Positions 19,363 to 30,700 of a DNA stretch of 64,000 bases are shown here, piece after piece (within the stretch, counting starts at the first letter, position 1; the number at the start of each line of letters is the position of its first letter). Source of the DNA: Blepharisma stoltei (Eukaryota; Ciliophora; Heterotrichea; Heterotrichida; Blepharismidae); assembly GCA_914767885.1 (NCBI GenBank), contig CAJZBQ010000053.1:1214501-1278500 (forward strand), written 5' to 3'. The notes below the pieces were generated by a model. It worked only from the letters and a program-made list of their open reading frames with translations, had not been told where the DNA came from and did not search any database. The translations under genes and the position numbers were made by a program.

Positions 19363-20475
19363 AGTTCGTGATCTAACCCTTGTGGAGTATTTATTAAGCC
19401 TTGTAGACGAGTAATTTTTTAGTTTTTCTAATATTTCTTTATAATTAGATGGCATCTCCCCTAGCGAAGAGTGTCTCATATGAGGTTTTCTTTGAATTGC
19501 ACAATTGATTTGTTCTTGTGCCCTTGCACTCGCCAAAGGAAAAATTTTCTGAGTGACAGATAGCGATTTTTGTGATTTTGATGAATTATCAAAGTGCATC
19601 AGCCGGCTTCTTGCGTTTTCTCTGACCATATAAGCTTCTTTTAACAGCTGAATGGTAACAGACGGGAAAAGCTGCTTAACATCTGCATTTTTTATTCTTG
19701 CCACCTTCAAGGTATCTGAGCTTACAATTATAGAATATGGCGATGGTTTGTCAAATAACGGTGACTCATCTCCTATAAATGACCCTTTTGATACTGAAAA
19801 AAGAATTCTTCTGTGGAAGCCTTGCAATATATAGATATTGCACTCACCTTCAAGAATTATTATTGTTTTGTCAGAGTAAGCTCCTTGTTTTGCCAAAATA
19901 TTACCTTTTAAGTAAATGTCAATTTCTAAAGAATATGCAAGTCTTTCTTTTAAGGTCGCTGAATACTGGGTAAGGCCAGGAAAATATTGCTCAATTATTT
20001 TTCTTTTGACTTCTAAGTTTGAATACACTTCTTTTCCAAGCAAAGATTTAAAAATTTGAGCATCTAAGACTAAAAAGCACGAATATTCGCGCGCTACAGC
20101 CGTCAAACTGCGAGGCAGATTTTTCAAGATACCCCTTTCGCCTAAAATTTTCCCTTTTACCATAATATTTTCTGGGATAAGTTCACTTGAAGATGAGGAG
20201 GATAGGTGATTATAGAGCTGCAAGGAGCCTTCCATTATGACATACATACAATCGCTTATGTCGCCTTTTGTAAATAGCCTTTCGCCTTCGTTTATTTCTT
20301 TGAATGTGAAATTTGAAAGAAGCTGCATCTTATGGACGTAGCTAAGGTTACTCATAATCAGTTGTAATGGTCTAAGATCATAAAGAAAAGCATTCAGTTC
20401 TTCAAGATCTTCACGAGTTTTTTTATTTTTTTGTATAATCTTAATTGCATTTCTCAGTTGTGTTTGGTGGTCCAT
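19345..20475 (-). CDS. Cyclic-nucleotide-binding domain protein (two CNBDs)
   Basis: This is an intact 376-aa frame from the ATG at 20475. Two CNBDs follow an N-terminal helix: the first at about residues 50-160 (INEGERLFTKGD, then GERGILKNLPRSLTAV, a good phosphate-binding cassette) and the second at about 165-285 (YLKGNILAKQGA, then GDESPLFDKPSPYSI, in which the usual Arg is absent). There is no kinase or channel segment, so it resembles a PKA regulatory subunit-like or free CNBD protein, and no PKA inhibitor site is obvious at the N-terminus. The C-terminal tail is basic. Its 3' end overlaps the convergent TPR-IQ gene by 18 bp. Confidence 0.85.
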   Translation of the reverse strand: MDHQTQLRNAIKIIQKNKKTREDLEELNAFLYDLRPLQLIMSNLSYVHKMQLLSNFTFKEINEGERLFTKGDISDCMYVIMEGSLQLYNHLSSSSSSELIPENIMVKGKILGERGILKNLPRSLTAVAREYSCFLVLDAQIFKSLLGKEVYSNLEVKRKIIEQYFPGLTQYSATLKERLAYSLEIDIYLKGNILAKQGAYSDKTIIILEGECNIYILQGFHRRILFSVSKGSFIGDESPLFDKPSPYSIIVSSDTLKVARIKNADVKQLFPSVTIQLLKEAYMVRENARSRLMHFDNSSKSQKSLSVTQKIFPLASARAQEQINCAIQRKPHMRHSSLGEMPSNYKEILEKLKNYSSTRLNKYSTRVRSRTLTANH

Positions 20476-20657
20476 TTATATAAAATTTAAAGAAATATTA
20501 ATTTGGCTATAACAAATTTATTCCCTCATGATTTTTATCATTTTTGTTAAGTCTTAAAATTAATTATGCTAGAATATACAAATATATAAATCTTTTAAGC
20601 TAATAATAATTGATTTATTGGTCGCTATTTGGCTTTATAAAGTATAATTTTTATTAT

Positions 20658-21420
20658 CTAAAAATCTTCTTCAATTTTTTCATCAATATTTGAGCTTATT
20701 TGCAGTTTTTCTTCAATGTTAGAACTTAGTTGGATCTGAGCTTCATCAGGAATATCAATGCTATTTGAGTCACCTGTGGTATAAGTTTTGTGAGTTTCTT
20801 GAGTAGTTCTGCTGCTTTCTATATCTGGATGCTTTTCTTCCTCAGATAAAATCGGCTCTAGCTGAGAATAAATGTATTCTTTATTTTCTTCAAATGGAGA
20901 ATTTTCTTCTTCTATGTAGCTCTCAGGCGGCTCCGTTGTTGAAACATTTTTCACATAAACCCTGCTTACCAAATTATATATGTCTTCGAGAGCCTGCAAA
21001 TATGGCACTTTATCCATCGATTTTTCATATGCAAAAAATTGAGCTCTACAAAAAATAGCTTGCTCAGGAGTGTTAATAAAGCCATGGATTTTCATTTCAT
21101 CTACTAAAATTCGGACAGGAGCCATCTCATCTGTAAATTTTACTCTTATTCTTGCTAATAAATCATCATAACCTTCTAATAAATTTACTCTCACTCTTCT
21201 AATAGCGTTATCCACTTCGCCAGGAGTTAAAGGTTTTCAGTTCGCATTTTCATTGAGAATCCCTTTAATCAGCTCATCTTTTTCTATGCTTTTTTTATTG
21301 CAAAGCAGGTATTTAATGATTTCTTTTCTCTCTTCTTCTTTTGCTATTGCTAGCTTCCTCTTTGCTTAGCAAGCAAAATCATTAGATATCCTAATAAGCT
21401 TCTTTTAGTCCATTGTCCAT
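20658..21420 (-). CDS. Unknown acidic-tailed protein with a short IES near its start
   Basis: The long frame lacks an ATG. An upstream ATG at 21420 joins it if a 55-bp TA-flanked segment (21353-21407) is removed, giving MDNGLAIAKEEERKE and about 235 aa. The N-terminal 110 residues are helical (EIIKYLLCNKKSIEKDELI and DNAIRRVRVNLLEG), a pattern seen in small helical dimerisation or EF-hand-like folds, though no calcium loop is complete. The last 80 residues are acidic and Ser-rich. UGA is Trp in NANWKPLTP. No family recognised. Confidence 0.6.
21353..21407. mobile_element. Candidate minimal IES (about 55 bp)
   Basis: TA at 21351-21352 and 21406-21407. Excision supplies the only plausible ATG to the downstream frame. 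A second TA at 21345-21346 gives an equally open 61-bp alternative. No inverted repeats are convincing. Confidence 0.45.
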
Positions 21421-21545
21421 AGGTCAACTTTTTAATATTAAATTTTGACTATTAATTTATGATGATATATTTCCAATTCTATTAAGCTTCTCTATAAAAC
21501 ATAAATTTTTTATTTCTATTTGAATTTTAAAATCTCCGTAAAAAA

Positions 21546-23112
21546 TTACCAAGCCAAGCGTAAGTATCTATCATTAAAAATTTCCATTAAATCTGAAAAC
21601 GTAAATGACTCATTTCCGAGGTCATTTTCTAGAACTCCTTTTAAATTTTTTACATCTTGAAGAGTCAATCTACATTGAATTTCTTCAAATATGCGCTGGG
21701 CGTCTTTTCTTGAAATGGTTTCAGAGTTGTCTTCTTCTGGCTTTATTACGATTGAAGGAGTTGAAGACAACCCTGGTTTATTTGAATTCATCGAACTAAG
21801 CTCATCTATTAAGACTGAACACAAAATTTGATTATCATTTTCTCCAAACTGCCTCATTAAAATTTGAAGCTCTTCGTTGTTTACAGGGATGCTTGCCATT
21901 ACCAGGGCTTTTTTAAGCTCTTCTAATGAGAGAATTCCTTGAATAGCTCTGGTAAGTGAGCTAACCCATTCTTTAGGCTGAAATTTATTTACCTTTAAAA
22001 ATATTTGCATTTTTTTCAGTACTAGCTTTGCCTGAACAGCGGTTTCACTTCCTTTATCTTCTTTTACCTCCCCTTCGTGAGCGAACCAAAAAAATTGTTC
22101 GCTCATGGAGGTGGGGTTTTTTACCCAAAAATAGGGATTTTTCTAATGGTTTTGTTCGCTCACGGGGTGAGGAGTTAGAAACTTCTTCTTTCTTCGGCAA
22201 AGGCAGCGGATTTTCTCTTTCCTTCACTTTCCCCGCTTTTTGCCCACCTATTCCTTTATTCTTCTGCACATTTTTTTCTTTATTGCTATGAGATCTTTTC
22301 GAAATAGGCTCTTCATCAATTATCAAAACTCCATGATCCCCCTGACTAATGATCTTTTTCAGCTCCTCAATCTGCTCAGTCTTCACCCTATCTGACTCTT
22401 GATAAAATTTCAAATTTTTTTCCAACTGTTCTTTCTCATTCCTCAACCTTTCATATGCACTTAATGCATTCATGCCTCCAGGGTTATCATGTACATTATT
22501 TTTATCCTGCAGTAATTCATCCATAAGTCTTTTCAGTCTCATGCATTCATTGGTATATTGCTTTAATTCTTCAGAAATTTCGTTCATTTTTGTGATCCTT
22601 GCTGATCGTTTCAGCTCTTCATACTCTGTGTTGCGTATCTGCAGCTCATTTCGCAGCTCTTTTACGCTATTTTTCAAATTTTCAATTAAATGAAATTGAG
22701 ATTTTGGCTTAGGATTATTAAGTGGCACATAGGAATAAGGCAAAGCTTCAATTCGGCTGAAATTTTTTTCTTGCATATCATGCTCCATTTGAGAGATTTT
22801 GGTCTTTAGCTTTGTGTTTTCTTCGCTCAAGGAGTTTATCATATGCTTATAAACGAGATTTTCTTCATATAGCTTTTCTTTATCAATTTGTATATGCTTT
22901 GGCCTTATTTTTGCAAGGTATGTTTGGTCAGGCTGAGGATTAGTATATTTGAATTTATAAAGGTTTGAGGTAGTAGCTGGGAATAGCTTTGGCTCAGAAA
23001 CAACGCGGTTTATTTTAGGTGTTTTTGCATCTCTTGAAGCTGGGGCGACTACCTGAGTGCTATTTTTTCTTGAATCTTTTAGGTAACTTGGAAGTCTATA
23101 TTGATCCTGCAT
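21546..23112 (-). CDS. Coiled-coil protein with a C-terminal EF-hand-like region
   Basis: The ATG at 23112. Residues 85-290 form long coiled coil (SLSEENTKLKTKISQMEHDM; YERLRNEKEQLEKNLKFY). After removal of the 121-bp IES at 22057-22177 the chain continues EEVSKGSETAVQAKLVL, into a helical C-terminus (WVSSLTRAIQGILSLEEL, RQFGENDNQILCSVLIDEL) whose helix spacing resembles degenerate EF-hand pairs. It ends RYLRLAW. Total about 481 aa. This architecture is common among basal-body and axoneme proteins; that location is inferred. Confidence 0.72.
22057..22177. mobile_element. Internally deleted family A IES
   Basis: It retains both family A ends (CCTCCCCTTCGTGAGCGAAC; GTTCGCTCACGGGGTGAGGAG) but lacks the AT-rich core. 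TTA repeats at 22064-22066 and 22175-22177 would be the expected target repeat, yet only TA at 22055-22056 with TA at 22176-22177 restores the host frame. Either excision uses the outer TA or one base is missing. Confidence 0.7.
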
Positions 23113-23228
23113 TTTTTATAAAAGCTGATTAATAATATGCTCGCTGGTCAATATAAATCTCAATTTATTAGCTTTATGCTTGAAAAATAATAAAACTGAT
23201 AAAAAGATTATTAATAAAATAAACTCAA

Positions 23229-25508
23229 ATGGTTTTTCAAATTTTTACTTTGATTCAAATTTCATTGATTTCCTGCTGCATGGGATTTTACACATATCCA
23301 TCAAATAATTCAGATACGTCAATAAGCACAGAAAATTCAATTCAAGACCCTGAAGCTGAAAATTATTCAGATTTGCCTTCTATTCCTGATACACCTTCAA
23401 GCTCAGCTTCAATTGTGAGTTTGGTACTTGGAATTCTTATTCTTACAATTGGAGCTGCGATTTGGGGATATTTTGAGTGGAGTTTTCAACTGACTCCCCC
23501 CCCCTTTAAATTGGAACTAAAAAATTTTGTTCCAATTTAAAGGGGGGTTAATTTTTTTTTTTAAAAAAAAATATCAATATAAAATTTTTTATAAAAAAAA
23601 AAATTTATATAAAAATTAAAAACAAAAAAATTCAAAAACTTATCGAATTAGATCAATAAATTTGTTTAATAAAATACCATTTACTCTTTATCCTTTAAAA
23701 CAAAGCAAGATATAACTAAATTTTCATTATTAGTTAATACGCCACTATTAATAGGTATCAAAATTATTTACACAAAAAAAATTATTATTTTTATTGATAA
23801 AAAAAAAATTTAGAAAATTTATCGATCAAAGTGCTAATTTTGTTTAAATATGATGCTATTTATACTCTATTCTTTAAAATAAACAATAAATAAGTAAATT
23901 TTATAAAGAATTCCTATTGAATTTATATCAAAACTATTTAAATAAAAAATATCGTTTTTATCAAAAAAATATAAAAATTTTTTGAAAAATTTTTAAAAAC
24001 AAAAATTGATTTTTTTTTTAAAATTTAGCAATTAAGGATAATAAATTTATCTAAATAAGATGCTCTTTATACTCTCTTCTTTAAGCAGGAGCAAGATATA
24101 ACTAAAATTTGAATTTTAGTTAAGAAGAAACATTTAACTTATATCAAAACTTTTTACATAAAAATTATATATAATTTTTTATTATAAAATTAAATTTTGT
24201 TCCAATTTAAAGGGGGTTAATTTACCAAAAAAGTGGAATTTTTACCTATATTTTGTTCCAATTTAAAGGGGGGTTAATTTACCAAAAAAGTGGAAATTTT
24301 ACCTATATTTTGTTCCAATTTAAAGGGGAGGGAGTGAGAAAAAGATTTCTGAACAAGTGTCTGAGCGTCGTGATAGATGCTCCACCTGTAATAGACTCAG
24401 AAAATAACGGAAAATTGCTATTTGTTGCTGGAAATTTGCAGGTCGGTATGCCTTTTTATCTTCAAGACCCGTTTCTCCCTATAGTTACAGTTTCAGAAGC
24501 CCTTTTGCTTAAAAGGCAAGCCGAGATGTACCAATGGCAAGAAGAAACAGTAAAGGACGGCCTTAAAGCAATAGACTACAAAAAGGTTTGGGCCAGATCC
24601 CAAATCAGCTCATCTCACTTCAAGTATCACGAAGACCACCATAACCCCGATTGAGACCCAAAGCTCCAAAATGCGACTTTTTCATGCCAGCCTGAAGCTT
24701 TTATCGGCCCTTATAGAATGTCAAGAGAAATTCTTAAAAAAATCCCCATAAGAGAAAAACTGAGATTAGTCCACCCTACTCCAACTTATGAGTCTTTAAA
24801 TAAATATATTATTTACTTTGACGATACTTATTATTATCTGACTACACAAGAATCAGCTGATGGAGAGTATAAGCCAGAAATTGGGGACTATAGAATTAAA
24901 TACTCAGTCCTCCATATAGGCACAGCTGTGAGCATTTTAGGGGCACAAGATGGGGATACATTGACAAAATATGAAGGGAAACTATTGACTGTGGAAAGCG
25001 GCATAATTTCGGCTGATAAGCTTTTAGAAAGGAAGCTGAGCAACAAGAGGACGAAACAATATATTTTCAGAATATTTTCAACCCTTTTATTACTTACTCC
25101 CCCCCCCCTCCGTGAGCGAACAAAACCATTAGAAAAATCGCCATTTTTTGACCAAAAACCCACCCTCTGTGAGTGAACAAAAATTTTTTTAATAGAAAAA
25201 ATTTTAAATGGAAAAAAATTTTGATATATAAGGTGATAATTAGTATAATGAAATCTAGAGCTAATTCTGTTTAATTTTAAACAAATTGCGTTTTAAAACA
25301 TAAATTTTGCAAATTAAATTAATATTTGCTTCCCAATTTTTGCAAATTAGGATTTTTTTAAATTTCGAAAAAAAATATTTTTTTATAAAATTTATATATA
25401 AATTTTTTTTAAAAAAAAAAATTAAACCCCCCTCCGTGAGCGAACAAAAATTTTTTTGTTCGCTCACGGAAGGGGGGGGGAGTTATAGGATTTATTCTTG
25501 TTACTTAA
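23229..25508 (+). CDS. TMEM43-like membrane protein
   Basis: The ATG at 23229 begins with a signal or anchor helix, then an acidic/Ser luminal stretch and a helix (SIVSLVLGILILTIGAAIW). The IES at 23494-24337 (TGA repeat) is removed to give FQLRKRFLNKCLSVV. The region ENNGKLLFVAGNL, then VSEALLLKRQAEMYQWQEE is characteristic of the TMEM43/LUMA family of inner nuclear membrane and ER proteins. A second IES (25097-25485, TTA) splits the last helix, LLLL/IGFILVT. About 348 aa; animal TMEM43 has more C-terminal helices, so the 3' end may extend further or be shorter here. UGA is Trp in NPDWDPK. Confidence 0.78.
23494..24337. mobile_element. Family B MITE-like IES, TGA repeat, with three internal repeats
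   Basis: TGA at 23491-23493 and 24335-24337. Left end CTCCCCCCCCCTTTAAATTGG, right end CCAATTTAAAGGGGAGGGAG. The interior has three diverged tandem copies (about 23640, 23815 and 24030) of a 150-190 bp unit containing AAGATATAACTAAA-like sequence. The right end CTATATTTTGTTCCAATTTAA appears twice at 24248-24330 with a shorter third copy, consistent with serial insertion or unequal crossing-over. Confidence 0.85.
25097..25485. mobile_element. Family A MITE-like IES, TTA repeat
   Basis: TTA at 25094-25096 and 25483-25485. It has the same orientation and core as the 11-kb copy. Excision extends the last hydrophobic helix of the TMEM43-like protein. Confidence 0.85.
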
Positions 25509-25591
25509 TTATGTGTAATTAGTAAATTTACTTATAATATAAGAATTTTAAATTTTTTAATCCATATTTTGTTCAATTGAAGGTGTTTATA

Positions 25592-25904
25592 ATGAGCAAC
25601 TGAAATGAGCATAAATATGAATTATGCGAAGATACTGTAAGAAGTTATATAGGCTCGAAATAAGTTTTTGGATTGCTATTACAACTGGGCTAGGCTTAAT
25701 GATTTTTGACTGAAAAAATCTAATGTAATTTCAACTCAGGTGCAAGTATCCTTTGCAATCGTGATTATTGGGGTCTTTGGCATTCTTTCCACAGGAAGAA
25801 TCTTAATTTATTTCTCTTTTTATTTATCACCTGGATTTAGAATTATTTTGAGATTGATGTATGCTTATTTAAGAGACTTGGATCCTTCAAGATTGGAGGC
25901 ATAG
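25592..25904 (+). CDS. Small membrane protein with one 16-nt intron
   Basis: The ATG at 25592 gives MSNWNEHKYELCEDT, then a 16-nt intron (25637-25652), then ARNKFLDCYYNWARLN and a hydrophobic segment (VSFAIVIIGVFGILSTG, then ILIYFSFYL) ending in a basic tail. About 98 aa with two UGA Trp codons. There is no family match. It lies 83 bp after the TMEM43-like stop and could conceivably be a further exon of that gene, but the frame and its own ATG argue for a separate gene. Confidence 0.55.
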
Positions 25905-26145
25905 TAATACTTTTTGGCTTTTGCAGAAAAAATATTTAATATATTGTATCTCACTAATAAATAATGCGTTTTACTGCCTCCATTTTTCATGCAGAGTGCT
26001 AGAAATTAATTATGAATATTCTGTATAAAAAAGTTTCTTATATTTGATAATTTTCCAATAAATCATTCAATTAAAAAATATCAACTTTAAATTTTACTTA
26101 ATTTAATTTTCATAAAAAAACGCTGATCAGAACAAACAATATTAA

Positions 26146-26643
26146 AGTTTTTTTAGCATCAAATGTTCTAAAGCAGTATATTTCATCCTTTCAACTTTAT
26201 GGGCTGCATTTGGAACAGTCTATTTTTCTAAATCAATTTCCACAGATCAAAGTTGTGTAATCTTTTAATCAGCTTCCAAATGCATGATATTATGTTGGAT
26301 TAATATCATGCACAATCATATGCTATACAATTACTTTTAAGTTGAGACATACTTCTATAAGAGCTTTATATTCTAGTGAAGACCAAGATCCATTTTTAAG
26401 AAGCAGGGCATTAAGACAGCATATAAAAAGAACAGTAAAGCCATGAGAAAAATATTATGAAAATACAAGTGAGGGGATATCATGTGTAATATGTTTTGAA
26501 GAGTTCCAAAATCGAAAAAAAATCGCAAAGCTTCCAATCTGCAAACATTTATTTCACATAAAGTGCTTAAGAAAATGGTTAAAAATCAAGCCAGAGTGCC
26601 CTTGCTGTAAATTTGACTTAAGTAGATACTTCAGTCAAGAATA
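26146..26643 (+). CDS. Two-helix membrane RING-H2 ubiquitin ligase, 5' end unresolved
   Basis: The open frame from 26146 holds two hydrophobic helices (VYFILSTLWAAFGTVYF and YYVGLISCTIICYTITF), separated by a loop that contains a 16-nt intron (26257-26272). A C-terminal RING-H2 finger follows: CVICFEEF, CKHLFHIKC, then ECPCC. The ligands fit C-x2-C ... C-x1-H-x2-H-x2-C ... C-x2-C, as in membrane E3 ligases. One A appears to be missing in the run near 26581-26584, before the last Cys pair. No start codon was found upstream; a short IES or first exon is likely. UGA is Trp twice. Confidence 0.7.
26257..26272 (+). other. 16-nt intron in the RING-H2 gene
   Basis: GTAATCTTTTAATCAG joins DQSC to LPNAW in frame and removes a TAA. 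Confidence 0.75.
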
Positions 26644-26744
26644 ATTATAAAACTTTAAACCATTAGCCTTATTCACCATTTTTCATATCTATAAGCATAG
26701 CTAGCTCTTATCTTGATGCCATTATGATTTATAATAAATAAAAT

Positions 26745-27486
26745 ATGGCAGAAGTCAAAAACGACGACACTTGCAAGATCTGCGGTAAACGAGGTGATCT
26801 TATATGCTGCGATCACTGCCCCTCATCCTACCACTTTAACGTACGCTAACCAGTGTTTAGGAATCCAACGAGATTTTGATGAAGAAATTTGGTTTTGTCC
26901 TCCTTGCCAAAAAGAGACCAAGCTCCGAGAAAAAGCCAAAGCTGAAGGCTGGACCAAAGAAAAGCTTAAAGAAGCCCTCCACATCCTAAGCGAGCAAAAA
27001 GAGCATTTTGCGCTTCCAAAAAGAGAGTATATCGACCCAGTGCCCCAGCTTCGTCAAATAACAGACTTTATGAACCCAAGCAGCGAGGAGGAAGAAGAAG
27101 ATCCAGAATCAGGGTCGATTACCCGAATAGGGACTCAATTCCAGTCTTCTCTCCCTCCTTTTGGACAATTTTCTATTCCTCATAGAGAATGTCGAAAGGT
27201 GTGGGATTCTCATAGACTCCCTATCAGCACAGTTGATGACTATTTGAAGGAAGCCGAACAGCTTTGGAATGTCTCGTATCTTAAGTCTCTGGTGCCTTTC
27301 AATGAACAAGACGCTTGTAAGATTTTACATGCTAAAGGCTACAGTGTGCAAAATGCTTTGCAAGCCATTGCAAGGGAAAGACTTCCGTATATTGTTTGTA
27401 AGGCGTATGTAGTGACTGAGAATGATAAAGACAAAAAAGAACAAGATTTGATGGCGCTGAGGAATGGAGAAGCTCTTTCTATGTAG
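26745..27486 (+). CDS. PHD-finger protein
   Basis: The ATG at 26745. The PHD zinc finger (residues 9-60) reads [16 protein letters not shown], then SSYHFN, then CLGIQ and WFCPPC, the Cys4-His-Cys3 ligand order of a histone-tail reader. An apparent 13-nt intron (26841-26853) lies between HFN and CLG. A charged linker and helical segment ([22 protein letters not shown]-like spacing) follow. About 242 aa. Probably chromatin-associated. Confidence 0.78.
26841..26853 (+). other. Apparent 13-nt intron
   Basis: GTACGCTAACCAG must be removed to keep the PHD frame. It is shorter than the usual 15-16 nt; either a true 13-nt intron or an intron with sequence errors. Confidence 0.55.
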
Positions 27487-27518
27487 TAGGATAAGTAATA
27501 TGGTTAGTCTTTATCAAA

Positions 27519-27590
27519 ATGGATCCCGCCAATAAACTGACTGATAAATACTTCTTGTGATGAGCTGAAAAATTATATTTAATTAAATAA
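27519..27590 (+). CDS. Possible micro-ORF with two adjacent UGA codons
   Basis: MDPANKLTDKYFLWWAEKLY followed by three residues and TAA. It lies between the PHD gene and CAND1. It could be a first exon, a micropeptide or chance. Confidence 0.2.
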
Positions 27591-27731
27591 TTTTTGCAAG
27601 AAAAGCCCTTTTTATAGAAAAGCATAAGAAAATTATAAATTTTTATAACAAAATTTATCTGAATTTATATAATCAATAAATAAGTTTCTAATTTACAAAA
27701 TTTCATCTGATAGTATCTAACCATATTTTCT

Positions 27732-30700
27732 ATGAGTCTAAGGTCCAAATTAGAGCAGCTCATTCGTGACGCCAAAGATTATGACCCAGACAAGCGCTTT
27801 ATGGCAGCTAATGATCTTTGCACCGAGCTTCTGAAGTCGCAAGACGAAATTGACGCCAATCTTGAAAAGCAGATCTGTGCAATCTTTTTAACCCAATTAG
27901 ATGACACCTCAATCGAAGTCCAAGGCAATGCCGTCAGGTGCATCAAAAGAACAGTCGGGAAAATCCAAGAATCACAAGTCTCTGACGTCATTGAAAAGCT
28001 TGGCGTCTGCCTTGTGCAAGGAAAAGTCGAATTCAGGGATATTTACTCAACATGTCTTAAAGGACTTATAAGTGACGTCCCAGACTCATATTCTAGAACT
28101 GTGACAAGCACGATGCTGCCAATGCTGATGAACTGCATTAAGTTAAATGACCCACAGGTGAAAGAAGAAGCCACTGATATTTTGACTGAGCTTCTGAGAA
28201 GATTTTCTGCACAGCTGTATGGGTCTAACGATAGGTCAGACTTGATAAATGCAGTTTCAGCTTTATTGAACAGTGATAGACCTTCTATTAGGAAAAAAGC
28301 TACACAGTGTATTGGCGCTGCAGCTGTAATCCTCCCTCAAAGCCAGCTACAAAATTTAGTTGGCTGGCTTATGCAAAGCATCACCAGGGCTCATGACAGA
28401 AAAGACGTATACACCTTTATCCAAGCCATCAGTGCTATCAGCAGAACAGTTGGCTATAAGTTAAACAATTTCTTAAAAGACCTTTTGCCTCTTTTATTCC
28501 AATTTTGCAGCACCAGAGGACTGAGCATTGATTCTCCAGAAATCGATATGCAGCACGAATTAATAGAAATTTGTTTAGCATCAATAGAAAGCTTTATCAG
28601 AAAATGCCCAAGAGAAATTGTAGACCACATTGAAAATATTTTTGGTCTGGTATTTGACTTAATCAGCTATGACCCAAATTACTCTTATAATGAAGACCAA
28701 ATGGAAGAAGACGAGGACTGGGGCTCAGATTTTGAAGATGAAGAATTCAGTGACGCAGCTGGAGACGATTCTTCATGGAAAGTCAGAAGAGCCGCTGTAC
28801 ATGTGCTTGAAGCTATCATTAAAAGCAGGCCTGAAGTGCTATCTCCTTATTATTCCAGACTTGTAGAAAAATTGGTAGATAGGTTTAAAGAAAGAGAAGA
28901 AAATGTGAAGCTTGATATTTTTAAAGCATTTTCTTCACTTATTAAAAGTATCTTGGTCGGAGATGTAGAAGCAGCTCACAGTGATGATTTAGCGCTGCCA
29001 ACATTGGTGAGAACGAGGTCTTCAGCTGTTGTGCTAAATGACGAAGTCCCTATGATCATTCAAGGCGTTCTTAAAGAGCTCAGTTCAAAAAACTCAAGAA
29101 CCCGTCAAGGAGTGACCACGTTTTTAATGGACATGTCATTATCATTACCAGCAAAGCTAAATGAAAATCTTGGGCTTATTTTGAATGAAATCACTAAAAA
29201 CCTTGAAGACATCAATAACTCAAATTTGAGAATGGACACCTTAATCATGCTGAAGAGACTGTTTAGAAGTGGGGCAAGTGAGAACTTGCAAGATATTTTT
29301 GGAGTTTTGCTGCCACATATACAAAAAGCTATAAGTGACGAATATTTCAAAATTGCAGCTGAAGGGCTAAGAGTTGCAGGAAGCATGGTAAAAGCACTGC
29401 CAGGTGTCGCTCAAGTTGTGAGATCGCTTTATCCTTTGGTGCTGAACAGATTGACGATGACAGATATTGACCAAGAAGTAAAACAAGCTTCGATTTACAG
29501 TGCAGCTATCATTTTATCAGTCTCTGCCTCTTCAATTGATACCAGAGATGTGAGAAGAACTCTTGAACTAATCAATGACAGGCTTAAAAACGAAGTCACA
29601 AGAATGAACTGTTTGAAAGCTTGGACCAAGATTTCGCTTGGACAAGCTGATTTGCCAATCCATGACACCCCTGAAATTACTTCTGGATTAGAAGAAATGA
29701 GAACTCTGTTGAAAAAGAGCTCAAGAGCCCTTAAGCTTTCAACATTAGAGACAATTCTTGCTATAGTGAAAAAATACCACATTAAAAGTGACACTGTAGA
29801 AGAGCTAGCTACTGAGTTGCCTGTTTTTATTAATGACTCTGATTTACATCTTGCCCAAAATGCGCTTGAAATCTTATCAGTGCTGCTAGAAAAGTATCAT
29901 AGAATATCAAGGCATACGATGGACGCTATTTTGGCTAATATGAATACACTGTCAAAATCGTCACTTGTACAAGGAGGTGCCCTTGCTAAGTTATGCCAAG
30001 CTTACTCTAGCTTAGTTAAGGATGCTGGAATAGGCCAAAGAGAGCTCTGTGCAAGCTTGCAAGCAAATATGCAGGATGTGCATAGGCATGGCTATGAGTC
30101 TACTGCTCAGTGCATTGCATCTGTATGTCTTGCTCAGCAAACTGACTATTTGAATGGATTCTTAGAAGAATGCGTCAAAAAACTAGGAGGAAATAACTCT
30201 CAAAAGCAGCTTTCAGCACTTTGCATTGGTGAGATTGGAAAACACATTGACTTAAGCGGGAAACGTCAAATTGATCAAGCTTTAATCGCTCTTTTTGACA
30301 CTCCAGACGAAGACACTAAAATTTGTGCAAGTGTTGCTCTTGGCAAGCTTGCTGTCGGCAATCTGACCAACTATCTACCACACATTTTTGCACAGTTCCA
30401 CGTTGAAGCTCACCGTTATCTTCTTCTAATCGCTCTTAAAGAAGTCATCAGTCACCATTTCGACCGAATGGTCCCATATCTTGATACAATTCTGCCTTTG
30501 CTTTTTGACCACAGTGACTCCTCAGAAGAAAGTGTCCGTAGTCTTGTTGCTGAATGTTTAGGAAAACTATTTTCAGTATCTCCTGATAGAATATGCCCAC
30601 AAATTGAGCACAGAATTACCACAGGGAATAACCTTTCAAGAGCTACCATTGTAAACTCAATTAAATTTGCAGCAACGAGCAAGATAAGTGCAGTTTCTGC

